A stretch of DNA of 64,000 bases, taken from the NCBI RefSeq assembly GCF_022919175.1, contig NZ_CP095043.1, forward strand, positions 2,604,001 to 2,668,000. Direction: 5' to 3'. A program made the translations under genes and the position numbers. Source of the DNA: Leucobacter rhizosphaerae. Lineage in GTDB: Bacteria; Actinomycetota; Actinomycetes; Actinomycetales; Microbacteriaceae. Below are positions 25,844-34,180 of this stretch, piece after piece (position 1 is the stretch's first letter; each line of letters starts with the position of its first letter). Below the pieces are notes generated by a model. It did no database searches. It worked only from the letters and a program-made list of their open reading frames with translations, and was not told the origin of the DNA.

Positions 25844-26653
25844 CTACTTCGCGTCCGCCGCAGCCGACGCCTTCTGCGAGAAGTACACGGGGATCAGCGA
25901 CAGCAGGATGATCACCGTCGCCACCACGTTCACCTGGTTCGCCTCGTTCGGCCGCGCCATCTGGTTCATGATCCAGAGCGGCAGCGTCTCGACGCCCGGG
26001 GGTGCCGTGAAGATCGTCACCACGACCTCGTCGAATGACAGCGCGAACGCCAGCAGCCCGCCCGCGATGAACGCGCTCCGGAACTGCGGGAAGGTCACGA
26101 GCCGGAACGTCTGGCCGATCCCGGCCCCGAGGTCCATCGACGCCTCCTCGAGGTTCGGGTTCATGCGGCGCAGCCGGGCGATGACGTTGTTGAACACCAT
26201 CACCACGCAGAAGGTGGCGTGCGCGATGATCATGCCCGCGTATCCCACCTTGATGCCCATCGGATCGAGCACCCCGTAGAAGGTGTTCGAGAGCGCCACG
26301 CCGGTGACGATGCCGGGCAGGGTGATCGGCAGGATGATGAGCAGGTTCACGACCTCGCGGCCGAAGAACGTGAAGCGCTGCAGCGCGAACGCCGACAGCG
26401 TGCCGAGCAGCAGCGCGATCAGCGTCGCACCCGCCGCCACGACGAGGGAGTTGATGACCGCGGCGTGCACGGCCTCGTTCATGAGCGCCTTCTCCCACCA
26501 CACCAGCGAGAAGCCGCTGATCGGCCACCCCGCGATGCGCGAGCTGCTGAAGGAGTTCATGATGATCACGAGGAGCGGCACGTAGGTGCAGGCGATGACG
26601 AGCGAGGCGACCACCCAGAGGGAGATCTTCGCTCCGCGGCTCAGTCTCAGCAT
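25844..26653 (-). CDS. potC: Spermidine/putrescine-type ABC transporter permease
   Basis: A 269-residue inner-membrane permease with six predicted helices and the EAA loop (NPNLEEASMDLGAGIGQTFR) that contacts the ATPase. It pairs with the upstream permease potB. It is the last gene of the potA-potD-potB-potC operon on the minus strand, 9 bp after potB. Related importers carry polyamines, but some carry other small cations or amino-acid derivatives. Confidence 0.9.
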   Translation of the reverse strand: MLRLSRGAKISLWVVASLVIACTYVPLLVIIMNSFSSSRIAGWPISGFSLVWWEKALMNEAVHAAVINSLVVAAGATLIALLLGTLSAFALQRFTFFGREVVNLLIILPITLPGIVTGVALSNTFYGVLDPMGIKVGYAGMIIAHATFCVVMVFNNVIARLRRMNPNLEEASMDLGAGIGQTFRLVTFPQFRSAFIAGGLLAFALSFDEVVVTIFTAPPGVETLPLWIMNQMARPNEANQVNVVATVIILLSLIPVYFSQKASAAADAK

Positions 26654-26662
26654 GGCGGGCTC

Positions 26663-27547
26663 CTAGAGGTTCTCGAGCGCGCCGGTGCGACGGACGGCGA
26701 GCAGGTAGATGAGGACAAGGACGATCGGGACGACTGAGAATGCGGCCGCGACCGGGGGATTGAGGTTGATGTTCGACGCGATGATGGTGCCGATCATCTG
26801 GGTGGATCCGCCCACGAACTTCGCCGCGAGGAAGTCGCCGAGGCTGAGGGAGAACGTGAAGATCGACCCGGCGATGAGCGCGGGCTTCAGGAGCGGCACG
26901 ACCACCGTCGAGATGGTGCGCAGGCCCTTCGCGCCGAGGTCCGACGACGCATCGAAGAGGTTCGCCGGGATCTGCGATACCGCGGTGTAGACCGGGATCG
27001 CCATGTAGGGGAACCAGAGGTAAATGAGCGCGATGATCGTGACCACGATGCCGTACCCCGGGCTCTGGATCCCGAGCGGACCGAACAGCCAGTTGAAGAA
27101 GCCCTGCTCTGAGAACACGATGCGGACGGAGAGGATCTTCACGAGGTAGCCCGCCCAGAGCGGGAGGGTCACGGCGACGGCGAGCACGGCCCGCAGCCAC
27201 GGCTTCGCCACCTTCGCCATGAAGATCGCGAGCGGCACCGCGAGGATCGCGCACACCACGGTCACGGTGAGGGCGATCCCGAGCGTGCGGACCGCGGCGG
27301 CGAAGTAGGCGGGCACCGTGAAGATGCTCGCGAAGTTGTCGAGGGAGAATCCCGGCTTCACCTTCGAGGTGAAGGAGTCCGTCTCCCAGAACGCGGTCAC
27401 GAGCATGAGCGCGAGGGAGAGGATGTACACACCGACGAGCCACACCATCGGCAGGCTCAGCAGGGCGGCCAGGCGACCGCGGGGGTGGCGCTGCAGCGCT
27501 GAGGAGAGCGGCTTCGGCCGCGTCTCGAGGGAGATCTGGGTGGTCAC
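26663..27547 (-). CDS. potB: Spermidine/putrescine-type ABC transporter permease
   Basis: A 294-residue six-helix permease with an EAA loop (NLFDASSDLGAKGLRTIS). The start GTG 27547 gives a normal basic N-terminus before the first helix (ALLSLPMVWLVGVYILSLAL). The open frame extends upstream to 27625, but that part is Pro/His-rich and unlike the family. No strong Shine-Dalgarno is visible, so coupling to potD, 94 bp upstream, is uncertain. Confidence 0.9.
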   Translation of the reverse strand: MTTQISLETRPKPLSSALQRHPRGRLAALLSLPMVWLVGVYILSLALMLVTAFWETDSFTSKVKPGFSLDNFASIFTVPAYFAAAVRTLGIALTVTVVCAILAVPLAIFMAKVAKPWLRAVLAVAVTLPLWAGYLVKILSVRIVFSEQGFFNWLFGPLGIQSPGYGIVVTIIALIYLWFPYMAIPVYTAVSQIPANLFDASSDLGAKGLRTISTVVVPLLKPALIAGSIFTFSLSLGDFLAAKFVGGSTQMIGTIIASNINLNPPVAAAFSVVPIVLVLIYLLAVRRTGALENL

Positions 27548-27641
27548 GTCGGTTCCGTTTCCGAAGAGGTGGGGTGGTGCGGCTGGGGGTGGGGATCGGG
27601 GTGTGGGGCGGTGCGACCGCCCCACACCCGCGACGGGCTGC

Positions 27642-28829
27642 TTAGCCCTTGACCGTGAGCCAGGCGTCGGTCCACTGCTGGAAGTTGGTGCACGTCACAT
27701 CCGTGCGGCCGTCGATGCACTGCTCGATGGGCGTGGTCCAGAACCACACATTCGAGAAGTACTCCTCATCGGTGGCGTTGAACTGGTCGCAGTGCGCCTT
27801 CGCCTCGTCGCTCGTCTCGCAGAACGCGGCGTTGGCCGGTGCCATGCCGAAGTTCATCGCGATCTGACCGTTGACCTCGGCCGCGCTCGTGTAGTCCATC
27901 CACGCGTAGGCGCAGTTGGGGTTCGCGGACTCTGCGGCGAGCATCCAGGCGTCGGACCAGCCGGTCGACCCCTCCTCGGGCAGCGTGCCCTCGAGTGCCG
28001 GGTTCTCCGACAGCTTCTTCAGCACCTCCCACGAGGTGCCCGCCACGACGTCGCCGCCGTTGAACGCGGTGATCTGCTTCACCGGATCCGACCAGTAGTC
28101 GCCGATGATCGTATTCTGCTGCTTCAGCAGGTCGATCGCGGCGGTCAGCTGCGTCTCGTCGAGCGCGTAGGGGTTCGTGATCCCGAGATCGGGTTCGTGC
28201 GCCATCAGGTAGACGGCCGCGTCGGCGATGTAGATCGGTGCGTCGTAGCCGATGATCTTGCCGGCGTAGGGGGAGTCCTCTTCCCACACGACGTCCCAGC
28301 TCGTGGGCGCCTCGGTCACGACATCCGTGTTGTACTGCAGGATGTTGGCGCCGCGGCCGATGGGCACGCCGTACGACTTGCCGTTGAGCGTGTCGTAGAG
28401 CTGTCCCTTCATGCCCTCGACGATGTCGTCGCCGAAGTTCGGGATCAGATCGAGGTTGAGCGGCTGCACGTCGCCGCCGACGATCAGGCGAAGGCTCGCG
28501 TCGCCCGAGGCCGATACGAGGTCGTAGTTGCCCGTGCGCATAAGCTGCACCATCTCGTCGGAGGTGCCGGCGACCTTGCGGTTCACCGTGCAGCCGGTGT
28601 CGGCCGTGAACTGGTCGGACCAGGCCGGCTCGACGAAGCCGGACCAGGCCACGATATTGACCTCGTCCTCGAACTCGCCGAGCTCCTCCTGCATCGGGAT
28701 CTCGGGAACGTCGATCTTGAGCTCGCCGCTCCCGGCCTCCTCGCCGCCGCCGCTCGCGCAGCCGGTGAGGATCAGGCCGAGTGCCGCCGTCATGGCGAGC
28801 GGCACTGCCAGCATCTTCTTCTTCATCAT
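27642..28829 (-). CDS. potD: Polyamine-type ABC substrate-binding lipoprotein
   Basis: A 395-residue extracytoplasmic binding protein. A basic N-terminus and hydrophobic segment end in a lipobox (LTGC), so it should be a lipid-anchored protein. The remainder has PotD-like two-lobe segments such as NIVAWSGFVEPAW and MRTGNYDLVSASGD. It carries at least three additional cysteines after the lipobox. ATG 28829 follows a clear AAAGGAG site. The substrate is probably a polyamine or related cation but is not proven. Confidence 0.9.
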   Translation of the reverse strand: MMKKKMLAVPLAMTAALGLILTGCASGGGEEAGSGELKIDVPEIPMQEELGEFEDEVNIVAWSGFVEPAWSDQFTADTGCTVNRKVAGTSDEMVQLMRTGNYDLVSASGDASLRLIVGGDVQPLNLDLIPNFGDDIVEGMKGQLYDTLNGKSYGVPIGRGANILQYNTDVVTEAPTSWDVVWEEDSPYAGKIIGYDAPIYIADAAVYLMAHEPDLGITNPYALDETQLTAAIDLLKQQNTIIGDYWSDPVKQITAFNGGDVVAGTSWEVLKKLSENPALEGTLPEEGSTGWSDAWMLAAESANPNCAYAWMDYTSAAEVNGQIAMNFGMAPANAAFCETSDEAKAHCDQFNATDEEYFSNVWFWTTPIEQCIDGRTDVTCTNFQQWTDAWLTVKG

Positions 28830-28848
28830 CAGTACTCCTTTGGGTGAT

Positions 28849-28888
28849 GGTCGTGGTTCGTGAGGTGTGGTCGTGGGTCGTGAGGTGC
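28849..28888. repeat. 20-bp tandem duplication between potA and potD
   Basis: Two adjacent 20-bp units (28849-28868 and 28869-28888), starting GGTCGTGG and differing at two bases, lie in the 106-bp potA-potD gap. Confidence 0.75.
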
Positions 28889-28924
28889 GGGCGGGCGCGG
28901 GCCGGGGTGCGTGGTTCCGGATCG

Positions 28925-28950
28925 GCGGTTCCCGGCTACGCCGGAACCGC
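28925..28950 (-). other. Hairpin spanning the potA stop codon
   Basis: GCGGTTCCCGGC and GCCGGAACCGC pair with a single bulge and a 3-nt loop that overlaps the potA stop (28936-28938). There is no T-run, so it is more likely an RNA-stability or attenuation structure tuning potA against potD than a terminator. Confidence 0.45.
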
Positions 28951-30015
28951 AGCCGCGACCGTTCCCGGGATCGCGGTCGCGTGGTTGCGCTGGAAGCGCA
29001 GGCTCACGGCGTCGCCGCGGTGGACGCTCGATCCGACGCGCGGCGTGTGCGAGTTCTGCTTCTCGGCGATCACCCGCACGCCGTCCTCGGTGTCGACGAG
29101 GTAGCGGGTGTGAGGGCCCGCGTAGACGGTCTCGGCGACGATCCCCGAGATCGCGATCGTCTCGGCGTCGACGGGCGCGGTCGTGTCGGCCAGGTGCACC
29201 CGCTCGGGGCGGAGGCTGTGGACATTCGCGTCGCCGAAGAGTCGGAGCGAGAGATCCGACGGCACGAGATTCGTGACACCGAGGAACTTCGCCACGAACT
29301 CGGTCTCGGGGAACTCGTACACCTCGTGCGGTGTGCCGACCTGCTCGATCTTGCCGTCGTTGAAGACCGCGACGCGGTCGGAGAGCGTGAGCGCCTCCTC
29401 CTGGTCGTGCGTCACGAAGATGAAGGTGATGCCGACCTCGCGCTGGATCTGCTTCAGCTCCACCTGCATCTGCTCGCGCAACTGCTTGTCGAGCGCGCCG
29501 AGGGGCTCATCGAGCAGCAGCACCTTGGGGCGCAGGATCAGGGCGCGGGCGAGCGCGATGCGCTGCCGCTGCCCGCCGGAGAGCTGCGAGGGACGGCGAT
29601 CCGCGACGTGGCCGAGCTGGACCTGCTCGAGCGCCTCGCCCACGAGGCGGGCGCGCTCCGCCTTGGAGATCCCGCGCACCTTCAGGCCGTAGGCGACGTT
29701 CTCCGAGATCGTGAGGTGCGGGAAGAGCGCGTAGTCCTGGAACACCGTGTTGACCTCGCGGTCGAACGGCGCGGTGCGCGTGACGTCGGTGCCGTGGAGC
29801 AGGATCTTGCCTGCGGTCGGCTCCTCGAAGCCCGCGATCATGCGGAGCACGGTCGTCTTGCCGGAGCCCGAGGGGCCGAGCATGGAGAAGAACTCCCCGG
29901 CGCGGATCTCGATGTCGAGGTCCTTCACCGCCGTGAAGTCGCCGAACTGCTTGAGCACGCCCTGAACGGACACGGCGCTCTCGCTGCCGGTGGTGGGGGC
30001 TGGGGTGTGAGGCAT
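28936..30015 (-). CDS. potA: Spermidine/putrescine-type ABC transporter ATPase
   Basis: A 359-residue ATPase and first gene of the importer operon. Walker A (GPSGSGKTT) is near residue 49, the signature LSGGQRQR near 146, Walker B (VLLLDEPLGALD) near 166, and a C-terminal TOBE-type domain covers about 265-355. ATG 30015 is placed by an AGGAG sequence 10 nt upstream. The open frame continues to 30075 without a better start. Confidence 0.93.
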   Translation of the reverse strand: MPHTPAPTTGSESAVSVQGVLKQFGDFTAVKDLDIEIRAGEFFSMLGPSGSGKTTVLRMIAGFEEPTAGKILLHGTDVTRTAPFDREVNTVFQDYALFPHLTISENVAYGLKVRGISKAERARLVGEALEQVQLGHVADRRPSQLSGGQRQRIALARALILRPKVLLLDEPLGALDKQLREQMQVELKQIQREVGITFIFVTHDQEEALTLSDRVAVFNDGKIEQVGTPHEVYEFPETEFVAKFLGVTNLVPSDLSLRLFGDANVHSLRPERVHLADTTAPVDAETIAISGIVAETVYAGPHTRYLVDTEDGVRVIAEKQNSHTPRVGSSVHRGDAVSLRFQRNHATAIPGTVAAAVPA

Positions 30016-30068
30016 GTGCCGTTGCTCCTCAACGTCGTTGTCGGAATGGCCTGTCGAACCAATGTCAG

Positions 30069-30096
30069 AAACCATAACATATGGGTTTATAGGTTT
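30069..30096. promoter_or_regulatory. Candidate operator between potA and the GntR gene
   Basis: An AT-rich interrupted dyad in otherwise GC-rich DNA: AAACC at 30069-30073 faces GGTTT at 30092-30096, with another GGTTT at 30084-30088. It overlaps the region where the potA promoter must lie. GntR-type regulators bind such dyads, so the adjacent regulator is the likely ligand; this is inference. Confidence 0.45.
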
Positions 30097-30209
30097 TGTT
30101 TCGCGGAGCGGGCGGCGGCGTCACGTTTTGATTACGATGCATCACAGAGGTTTCCCCGCGCGGCCGTGCCAGACTCGACTGCGGAACCGCACACGGAAGG
30201 GAGCGCAGT

Positions 30210-31052
30210 GTGAGCCAGACGCCTGTCCAGTCACCCCCGAGCCGCCTGCGCATCGCCGCCTTCGCTCCCATCGGCGAGGAGGGGCGCACGGAGCTCGTCG
30301 AATCCCGGTTGGTGCAGGCGATCTCGGTCGGCGCGTTCATCGAGGGCGAGCGCCTGCCGAGCGAGACCGAGCTCTCCCACCTGCTCGGGGTCGCGGTGGT
30401 GACGGTCCGCGAGGCGCTTGGCGCACTCCGCCATCGCGGCCTCATCGAGACCCGGCGCGGACGCAACGGCGGGAGCTTCGTGCGGCCGAGCCACGGCACC
30501 GTCGAAGAGGTGAACGCTCGCGCGCTCATGGAGATGCCGCGGGTGGCGCTCGCCGACCTGGGTGTGCACTACGAGGTCATCTCGAGCGCGTGCGCCGAGT
30601 ACGCGTGCCTCCGCGCGACCCCCGAGGAGCTCCGGATCGTCGAGCGGATCCTGCGCGAGACGCGCGACCTGCCCGCGCAGCTCTGGCGCCGCCGGATCAC
30701 GGAGGTGCAGCTGGAGCTCGCCGCGCTCAGCCAGTCCGTGCGGCTCACGAACGAGCACGTCCGGCTGCAGACCGAGTTCACCCCGTTCCTCGCGCTGCAG
30801 GACCAGGACGTGGAGGCGCGGCTCGCCACCCACGACGCGCTGCTCGCCCAGATCACCGCGACGCAGTCGGGCGATGTCGCGGCGGCCCGCACCGCGGTGC
30901 GGGAGAGCGTCCGCGCCTCGGCGCGCTGGCTCGTGCGGTTCCGCGGCGAACTCCTCGAAACCTCGCAGACCGGCGACCTTCGTGCCACACTGGGATCTCG
31001 ACACACGCGCGGCGACTCGGGCGGTGCACTCAGCGGGGAGGAATCGGCGTGA
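30210..31052 (+). CDS. GntR family regulator (FadR/FCD subfamily)
   Basis: A 280-residue regulator: GntR winged helix at about residues 25-90 (LVQAISVGAFIEGERLPSE, VVTVREALGALRHRGLIETRRG) and an all-helical FCD effector domain at about 105-255. The GTG start follows a GGAAGGGAG ribosome site. It is divergent from potABCD and overlaps the next gene as GTGA, which links it to a small-molecule sensor and an importer. Its ligand may be the imported compound. Confidence 0.9.
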   Translation: MSQTPVQSPPSRLRIAAFAPIGEEGRTELVESRLVQAISVGAFIEGERLPSETELSHLLGVAVVTVREALGALRHRGLIETRRGRNGGSFVRPSHGTVEEVNARALMEMPRVALADLGVHYEVISSACAEYACLRATPEELRIVERILRETRDLPAQLWRRRITEVQLELAALSQSVRLTNEHVRLQTEFTPFLALQDQDVEARLATHDALLAQITATQSGDVAAARTAVRESVRASARWLVRFRGELLETSQTGDLRATLGSRHTRGDSGGALSGEESA

Positions 31053-31801
31053 GCGAAGCAGTGGGACGTTCGCTCGACGACGCGATCGCACGGGTCGACG
31101 ACTTCTTCGACGGCGTCTTCGCCCCGCTGGAGGAGTGGCTGCCGCCGCTGCGGACCCGCGTCAGCGGTTGGATCGACGACGAGTCCTTCACCGGGGCGCA
31201 GCTCGCCGCGCTGGTCGAGGAGGACGTCACCCGCATGTTAGACAACGCGGAGCGCCCGCTCTACGGCGCCGGGTACTGCGCCAGCGACGCGGTGGTGACC
31301 GAGGGCAATCCCCTCGCGTGGTGGCAGGGTCCGGAGCGCAGCCTGCTCGCCTCCTCCACGTTCGGCCCGGGGCAGGCCGCGATCGACCTCGTCCGCCTCG
31401 AGTGGTACCGGGTGCCCGCGGCGACCGGCGAGCGTCACGTCGCCGGTCCCTTCGTCGACTACCTCTGCTCGAACGAGATCACCATCACCTCCGCGCTGCC
31501 CGTCGAGGTTGACGGCCGGTTCTGCGGCGTGATCTGCGCCGACGTCATCGTCGCCTCCCTCGAGCGGGTGCTGCTGCCGCGGGTCGCGGAACTCGTCGAC
31601 GCGACCCTCGTGAACCTCGGCGGCCGGGTCGTGGTGTCGACCGATCCCGGATACGAGACGGGGGATCGCTACCTCGGGGCCGATCCGGAATCCGGGATCG
31701 ACGCCCTCGTCGCCGCGGGATCCGCGCCCGACGGCGTGCGCATCGCGCGGTCGGCGCGCTACCCGTTCGCGCTCATCGGATCCGGCGCGGGAGCGAACTA
31801 G
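31049..31801 (+). CDS. Soluble Cache (PDC-like) domain protein
   Basis: A 250-residue protein with no signal peptide or membrane helix. It resembles the PDC/Cache ligand-binding fold usually found outside the cell in chemoreceptors: a long N-terminal helix (about residues 10-60), then a mixed beta domain with GAGYCASDAV, PFVDYLCSNEITITSALPV and VDGRFCGVICADVIV. It is coupled to the GntR gene by a 4-bp overlap, so it probably modulates that regulator or binds the same metabolite. The stop overlaps the convergent manC stop. The domain assignment comes from pattern recognition only. Confidence 0.7.
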   Translation: MSEAVGRSLDDAIARVDDFFDGVFAPLEEWLPPLRTRVSGWIDDESFTGAQLAALVEEDVTRMLDNAERPLYGAGYCASDAVVTEGNPLAWWQGPERSLLASSTFGPGQAAIDLVRLEWYRVPAATGERHVAGPFVDYLCSNEITITSALPVEVDGRFCGVICADVIVASLERVLLPRVAELVDATLVNLGGRVVVSTDPGYETGDRYLGADPESGIDALVAAGSAPDGVRIARSARYPFALIGSGAGAN

Positions 31802-32928
31802 AGCAGGTGCCCGCCGCCGGAGACCTTCATCCGGCTGACGAGGTTCTTGACGTCCTGCGCCTTGCTCTTCGTGGTGACGAGCAGCACGTCGGCCGTGTCG
31901 ACGACGACGACGTCTTCGACGCCGACGAGCGCCACGAGGCGATCGCTCTCCGACACCACGATGCCGCTCGAGGCGTCCGAGAGCACCTGGGCGCCGTCGC
32001 CGAGCACCGCGAGGTCGCTGCCCCGGCCGCGGGTCAGGAGGTTCGCCACACTCGCGAAGTCGCCCACGTCGTCCCAGTCGAAGTGGGCCGCGACGCAGAC
32101 CATCTTGTCGGCGGCGGCCGCGGGCTCCGCGACCGTGTAGTCGATCGCGATCTTCGGGAGGGCGGGCCACACGCGTTCGCGCACCTGCGCCCCGCGCTCC
32201 GTGCCCCAGGCCGCGGCGATCTCGCGGAGCGAGCGCACCATGTCCGGCTCCGCGAGCGCCATCTGGTCGAGCAGCACGGTGGCCTTCGCGATGAACATCC
32301 CGGCGTTCCAGAGGTATCCGCCGTGCGCGAGGTACTCGCCGGCCTTCGCGGCGCTCGGCTTCTCCACGAACTCGGTCACCTCGTAGACGTCGAACGGGGC
32401 GAGGTCGCCGCGGGCCGCGCCGCAGGCGATGTACCCGAACCCGGTCGCGGGGTGGCCGGGGTGGATCCCGATCGTGGCGATGTAGCCCTGATCCGCCGCC
32501 TGCGCCGCGGTCGCGACCGCGCGCTGGAAGAGGACGTCGCCCCGGATGACGTGGTCGGCGGCGAAGGAGCCGAGGATCGCATCGGGATCGCGCAGCTCCA
32601 GGATCGCGGCCGCGAGACCGATCGCGGCGGAGGAGTCCTTGGGCTCGCTCTCCGTGATGAGGTTCTCGGGCAGCAGATGGGGGAGCTGCGCCGCGACCGA
32701 GTCGCGGTGCGCGTTGCCGGTGACGACGAGGATCCGCTCGGGGGGCGCGATGGGCGCGAGGCGGTCCCAGGTCGCACGGAGCAGCGAGTCTCCCGACCCG
32801 GTCAGGTCGAGCAGGAACTTCGGAGCGTTCGCCCGGGAGAGCGGCCAGAGTCGCGATCCGACTCCTCCCGCGGGAATCACGCACGTGAGGCGGTCGAGCG
32901 CGGAGGGCGTCGCGGAGGGCTCAGGCAT
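31798..32928 (-). CDS. manC: Mannose-1-phosphate guanylyltransferase
   Basis: A 376-residue nucleotidyltransferase making GDP-mannose from mannose-1-phosphate and GTP, the donor for mannosylated glycans and glycolipids. The signature GGVGSRLWPLSRANAPKFLL is near residue 19, the metal site FAADHVI near 118, and FVEKP near 187. It has only the transferase domain, without the isomerase domain of bifunctional proteins. The start is fixed by a TAGGCT box 6 nt upstream. Confidence 0.93.
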   Translation of the reverse strand: MPEPSATPSALDRLTCVIPAGGVGSRLWPLSRANAPKFLLDLTGSGDSLLRATWDRLAPIAPPERILVVTGNAHRDSVAAQLPHLLPENLITESEPKDSSAAIGLAAAILELRDPDAILGSFAADHVIRGDVLFQRAVATAAQAADQGYIATIGIHPGHPATGFGYIACGAARGDLAPFDVYEVTEFVEKPSAAKAGEYLAHGGYLWNAGMFIAKATVLLDQMALAEPDMVRSLREIAAAWGTERGAQVRERVWPALPKIAIDYTVAEPAAAADKMVCVAAHFDWDDVGDFASVANLLTRGRGSDLAVLGDGAQVLSDASSGIVVSESDRLVALVGVEDVVVVDTADVLLVTTKSKAQDVKNLVSRMKVSGGGHLL

Positions 32929-32934
32929 GGCCCC

Positions 32935-32940
32935 AGCCTA
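32935..32940 (-). promoter_or_regulatory. -10 box of leaderless manC promoter
   Basis: TAGGCT on the minus strand is followed by 6 nt and the manC ATG. Confidence 0.6.
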
Positions 32941-32968
32941 GCGAGCGCGGCTCCGGAACGGCTGTGCC

Positions 32969-33009
32969 GATCGGGGCGCGGATCGCCGTGTCGATCAGAG
33001 TGCGGATCG
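32969..33009. repeat. Imperfect 17-bp direct repeat in the manC-sdhC spacer
   Basis: Two copies of GATCRGRGYGCGGATCG (32969-32985 and 32993-33009) with three differences. The rest of the 297-bp spacer holds a CAGAC/GTCTG dyad (33125-33138) and a CATAAT box (33101-33106) that may belong to the sdh promoter. Confidence 0.5.
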
Positions 33010-33225
33010 GGCGCCGACCATGGCGCCGGATCCCGATTCATCAGATGAATGCGCGGGTCTCGGCGCTGCTCCGCTGGCCGGGACGCGCCGAGAATGGTGA
33101 CATAATGGGTGCGCAGCGGATTCTCAGACACGAGTCTGTTCGGGTGCAGGTCGCCCGCGCTCCCTGAGCTCCGCGTTGTCAGCTGTTGGGCCACGCTCAA
33201 CGAAGCAGGACCAAGGAGGAAGCTC

Positions 33226-33642
33226 GTGTCAGCCCAAACGGCAGCGGTCGCACCGACGGCGAAGAAGAAGAGTCGCCCGGGAGGGACGCTCTATCGCGGC
33301 AACGAGGGCATGTGGTCGTGGGTGCTGCACCGGATCACCGGCGTCGCCATCTTCTTCTTCCTCCTCGTGCACGTGCTCGATACGGCCCTCATCCGCGTCA
33401 GCCCTGAGGCGTACAACGCGGTCATGTCGACCTACAAGACCCCGATCATGGGTCTCGGCGAGGCGGCGCTCGTCGCGGCCATCGTGTTCCACGCGTACAA
33501 CGGCATCCGGATCATCCTGGTCGACTACTGGCGCAAGGGCACGCAGTACCAGCGAGTGATGTTCTGGATCGTGATCGCCGCCTGGGCGATCACCATGGCC
33601 GGCTTCCTGCCGCGCCACCTGATGAACGTGTTCGGCCACTAG
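33226..33642 (+). CDS. sdhC: Succinate dehydrogenase cytochrome b subunit
   Basis: A 138-residue membrane anchor of complex II with three helices. The first carries the family signature HRITGVAIFFFLLVHVLDT, whose histidines are candidate haem ligands. GTG 33226 follows a strong AAGGAGG site; the frame upstream of it is unconserved. First gene of sdhCDAB, 16 bp before sdhD. It helps pass electrons from succinate to menaquinone. Confidence 0.94.
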   Translation: MSAQTAAVAPTAKKKSRPGGTLYRGNEGMWSWVLHRITGVAIFFFLLVHVLDTALIRVSPEAYNAVMSTYKTPIMGLGEAALVAAIVFHAYNGIRIILVDYWRKGTQYQRVMFWIVIAAWAITMAGFLPRHLMNVFGH

Positions 33643-33658
33643 GCGAGGGGAAACAGAC

Positions 33659-34102
33659 ATGACGATGACGATTGAATCCCCGCGCGCACAGACGCCGGCG
33701 AAGAAGCGGACCAACTGGGAGAAGTGGGGCTGGATCTACATGCGCGTCTCCGGCGTGCTGCTGATCGTGCTGGTGTTCGGCCACCTGTTCTCCAACCTGA
33801 TGATCGGCGACGGCGTGCACGCCATCGACTTCGGCTTCGTCGGCGGCAAGCTCGCGAACCCGTTCTGGCAGGTCTGGGACACGCTGCTGCTGTGGCTCGC
33901 GCTCATCCACGGCGCGAACGGAATGCGGACGATCGTGAACGACTACGTGTCGAAGCCCCGCGTGGCGAAGGCCTTCCGCGTCGCGCTCTTCCTCTCCGCG
34001 GCGCTGCTCATCCTGCTCGGCACCTTCGTGATCTACACCTTCGATCCCTGCCCCCCGGGCGCGGATCCGGCGCTCGTCGCCTCGTTCTGCAACACGCCCT
34101 AG
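33659..34102 (+). CDS. sdhD: Succinate dehydrogenase hydrophobic membrane anchor subunit
   Basis: A 147-residue protein with three helices (about residues 25-50, 70-95 and 105-130). It has the SdhD-type RVSGVLLIVLVFGHLFSNL segment and LALIHGANGMRTIVNDYV, and the histidines in FGHL and LIHG are candidate haem or quinone-site residues. ATG 33659 follows GCGAGGGG. Confidence 0.93.
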   Translation: MTMTIESPRAQTPAKKRTNWEKWGWIYMRVSGVLLIVLVFGHLFSNLMIGDGVHAIDFGFVGGKLANPFWQVWDTLLLWLALIHGANGMRTIVNDYVSKPRVAKAFRVALFLSAALLILLGTFVIYTFDPCPPGADPALVASFCNTP

Positions 34103-34180
34103 CGTGTGCCTCGAGCGGCGCGCCCCGGGCGTTCCGCTCGCTCAGACTCACAGATCTCTTGAATGGAAGTTAGGACACCC

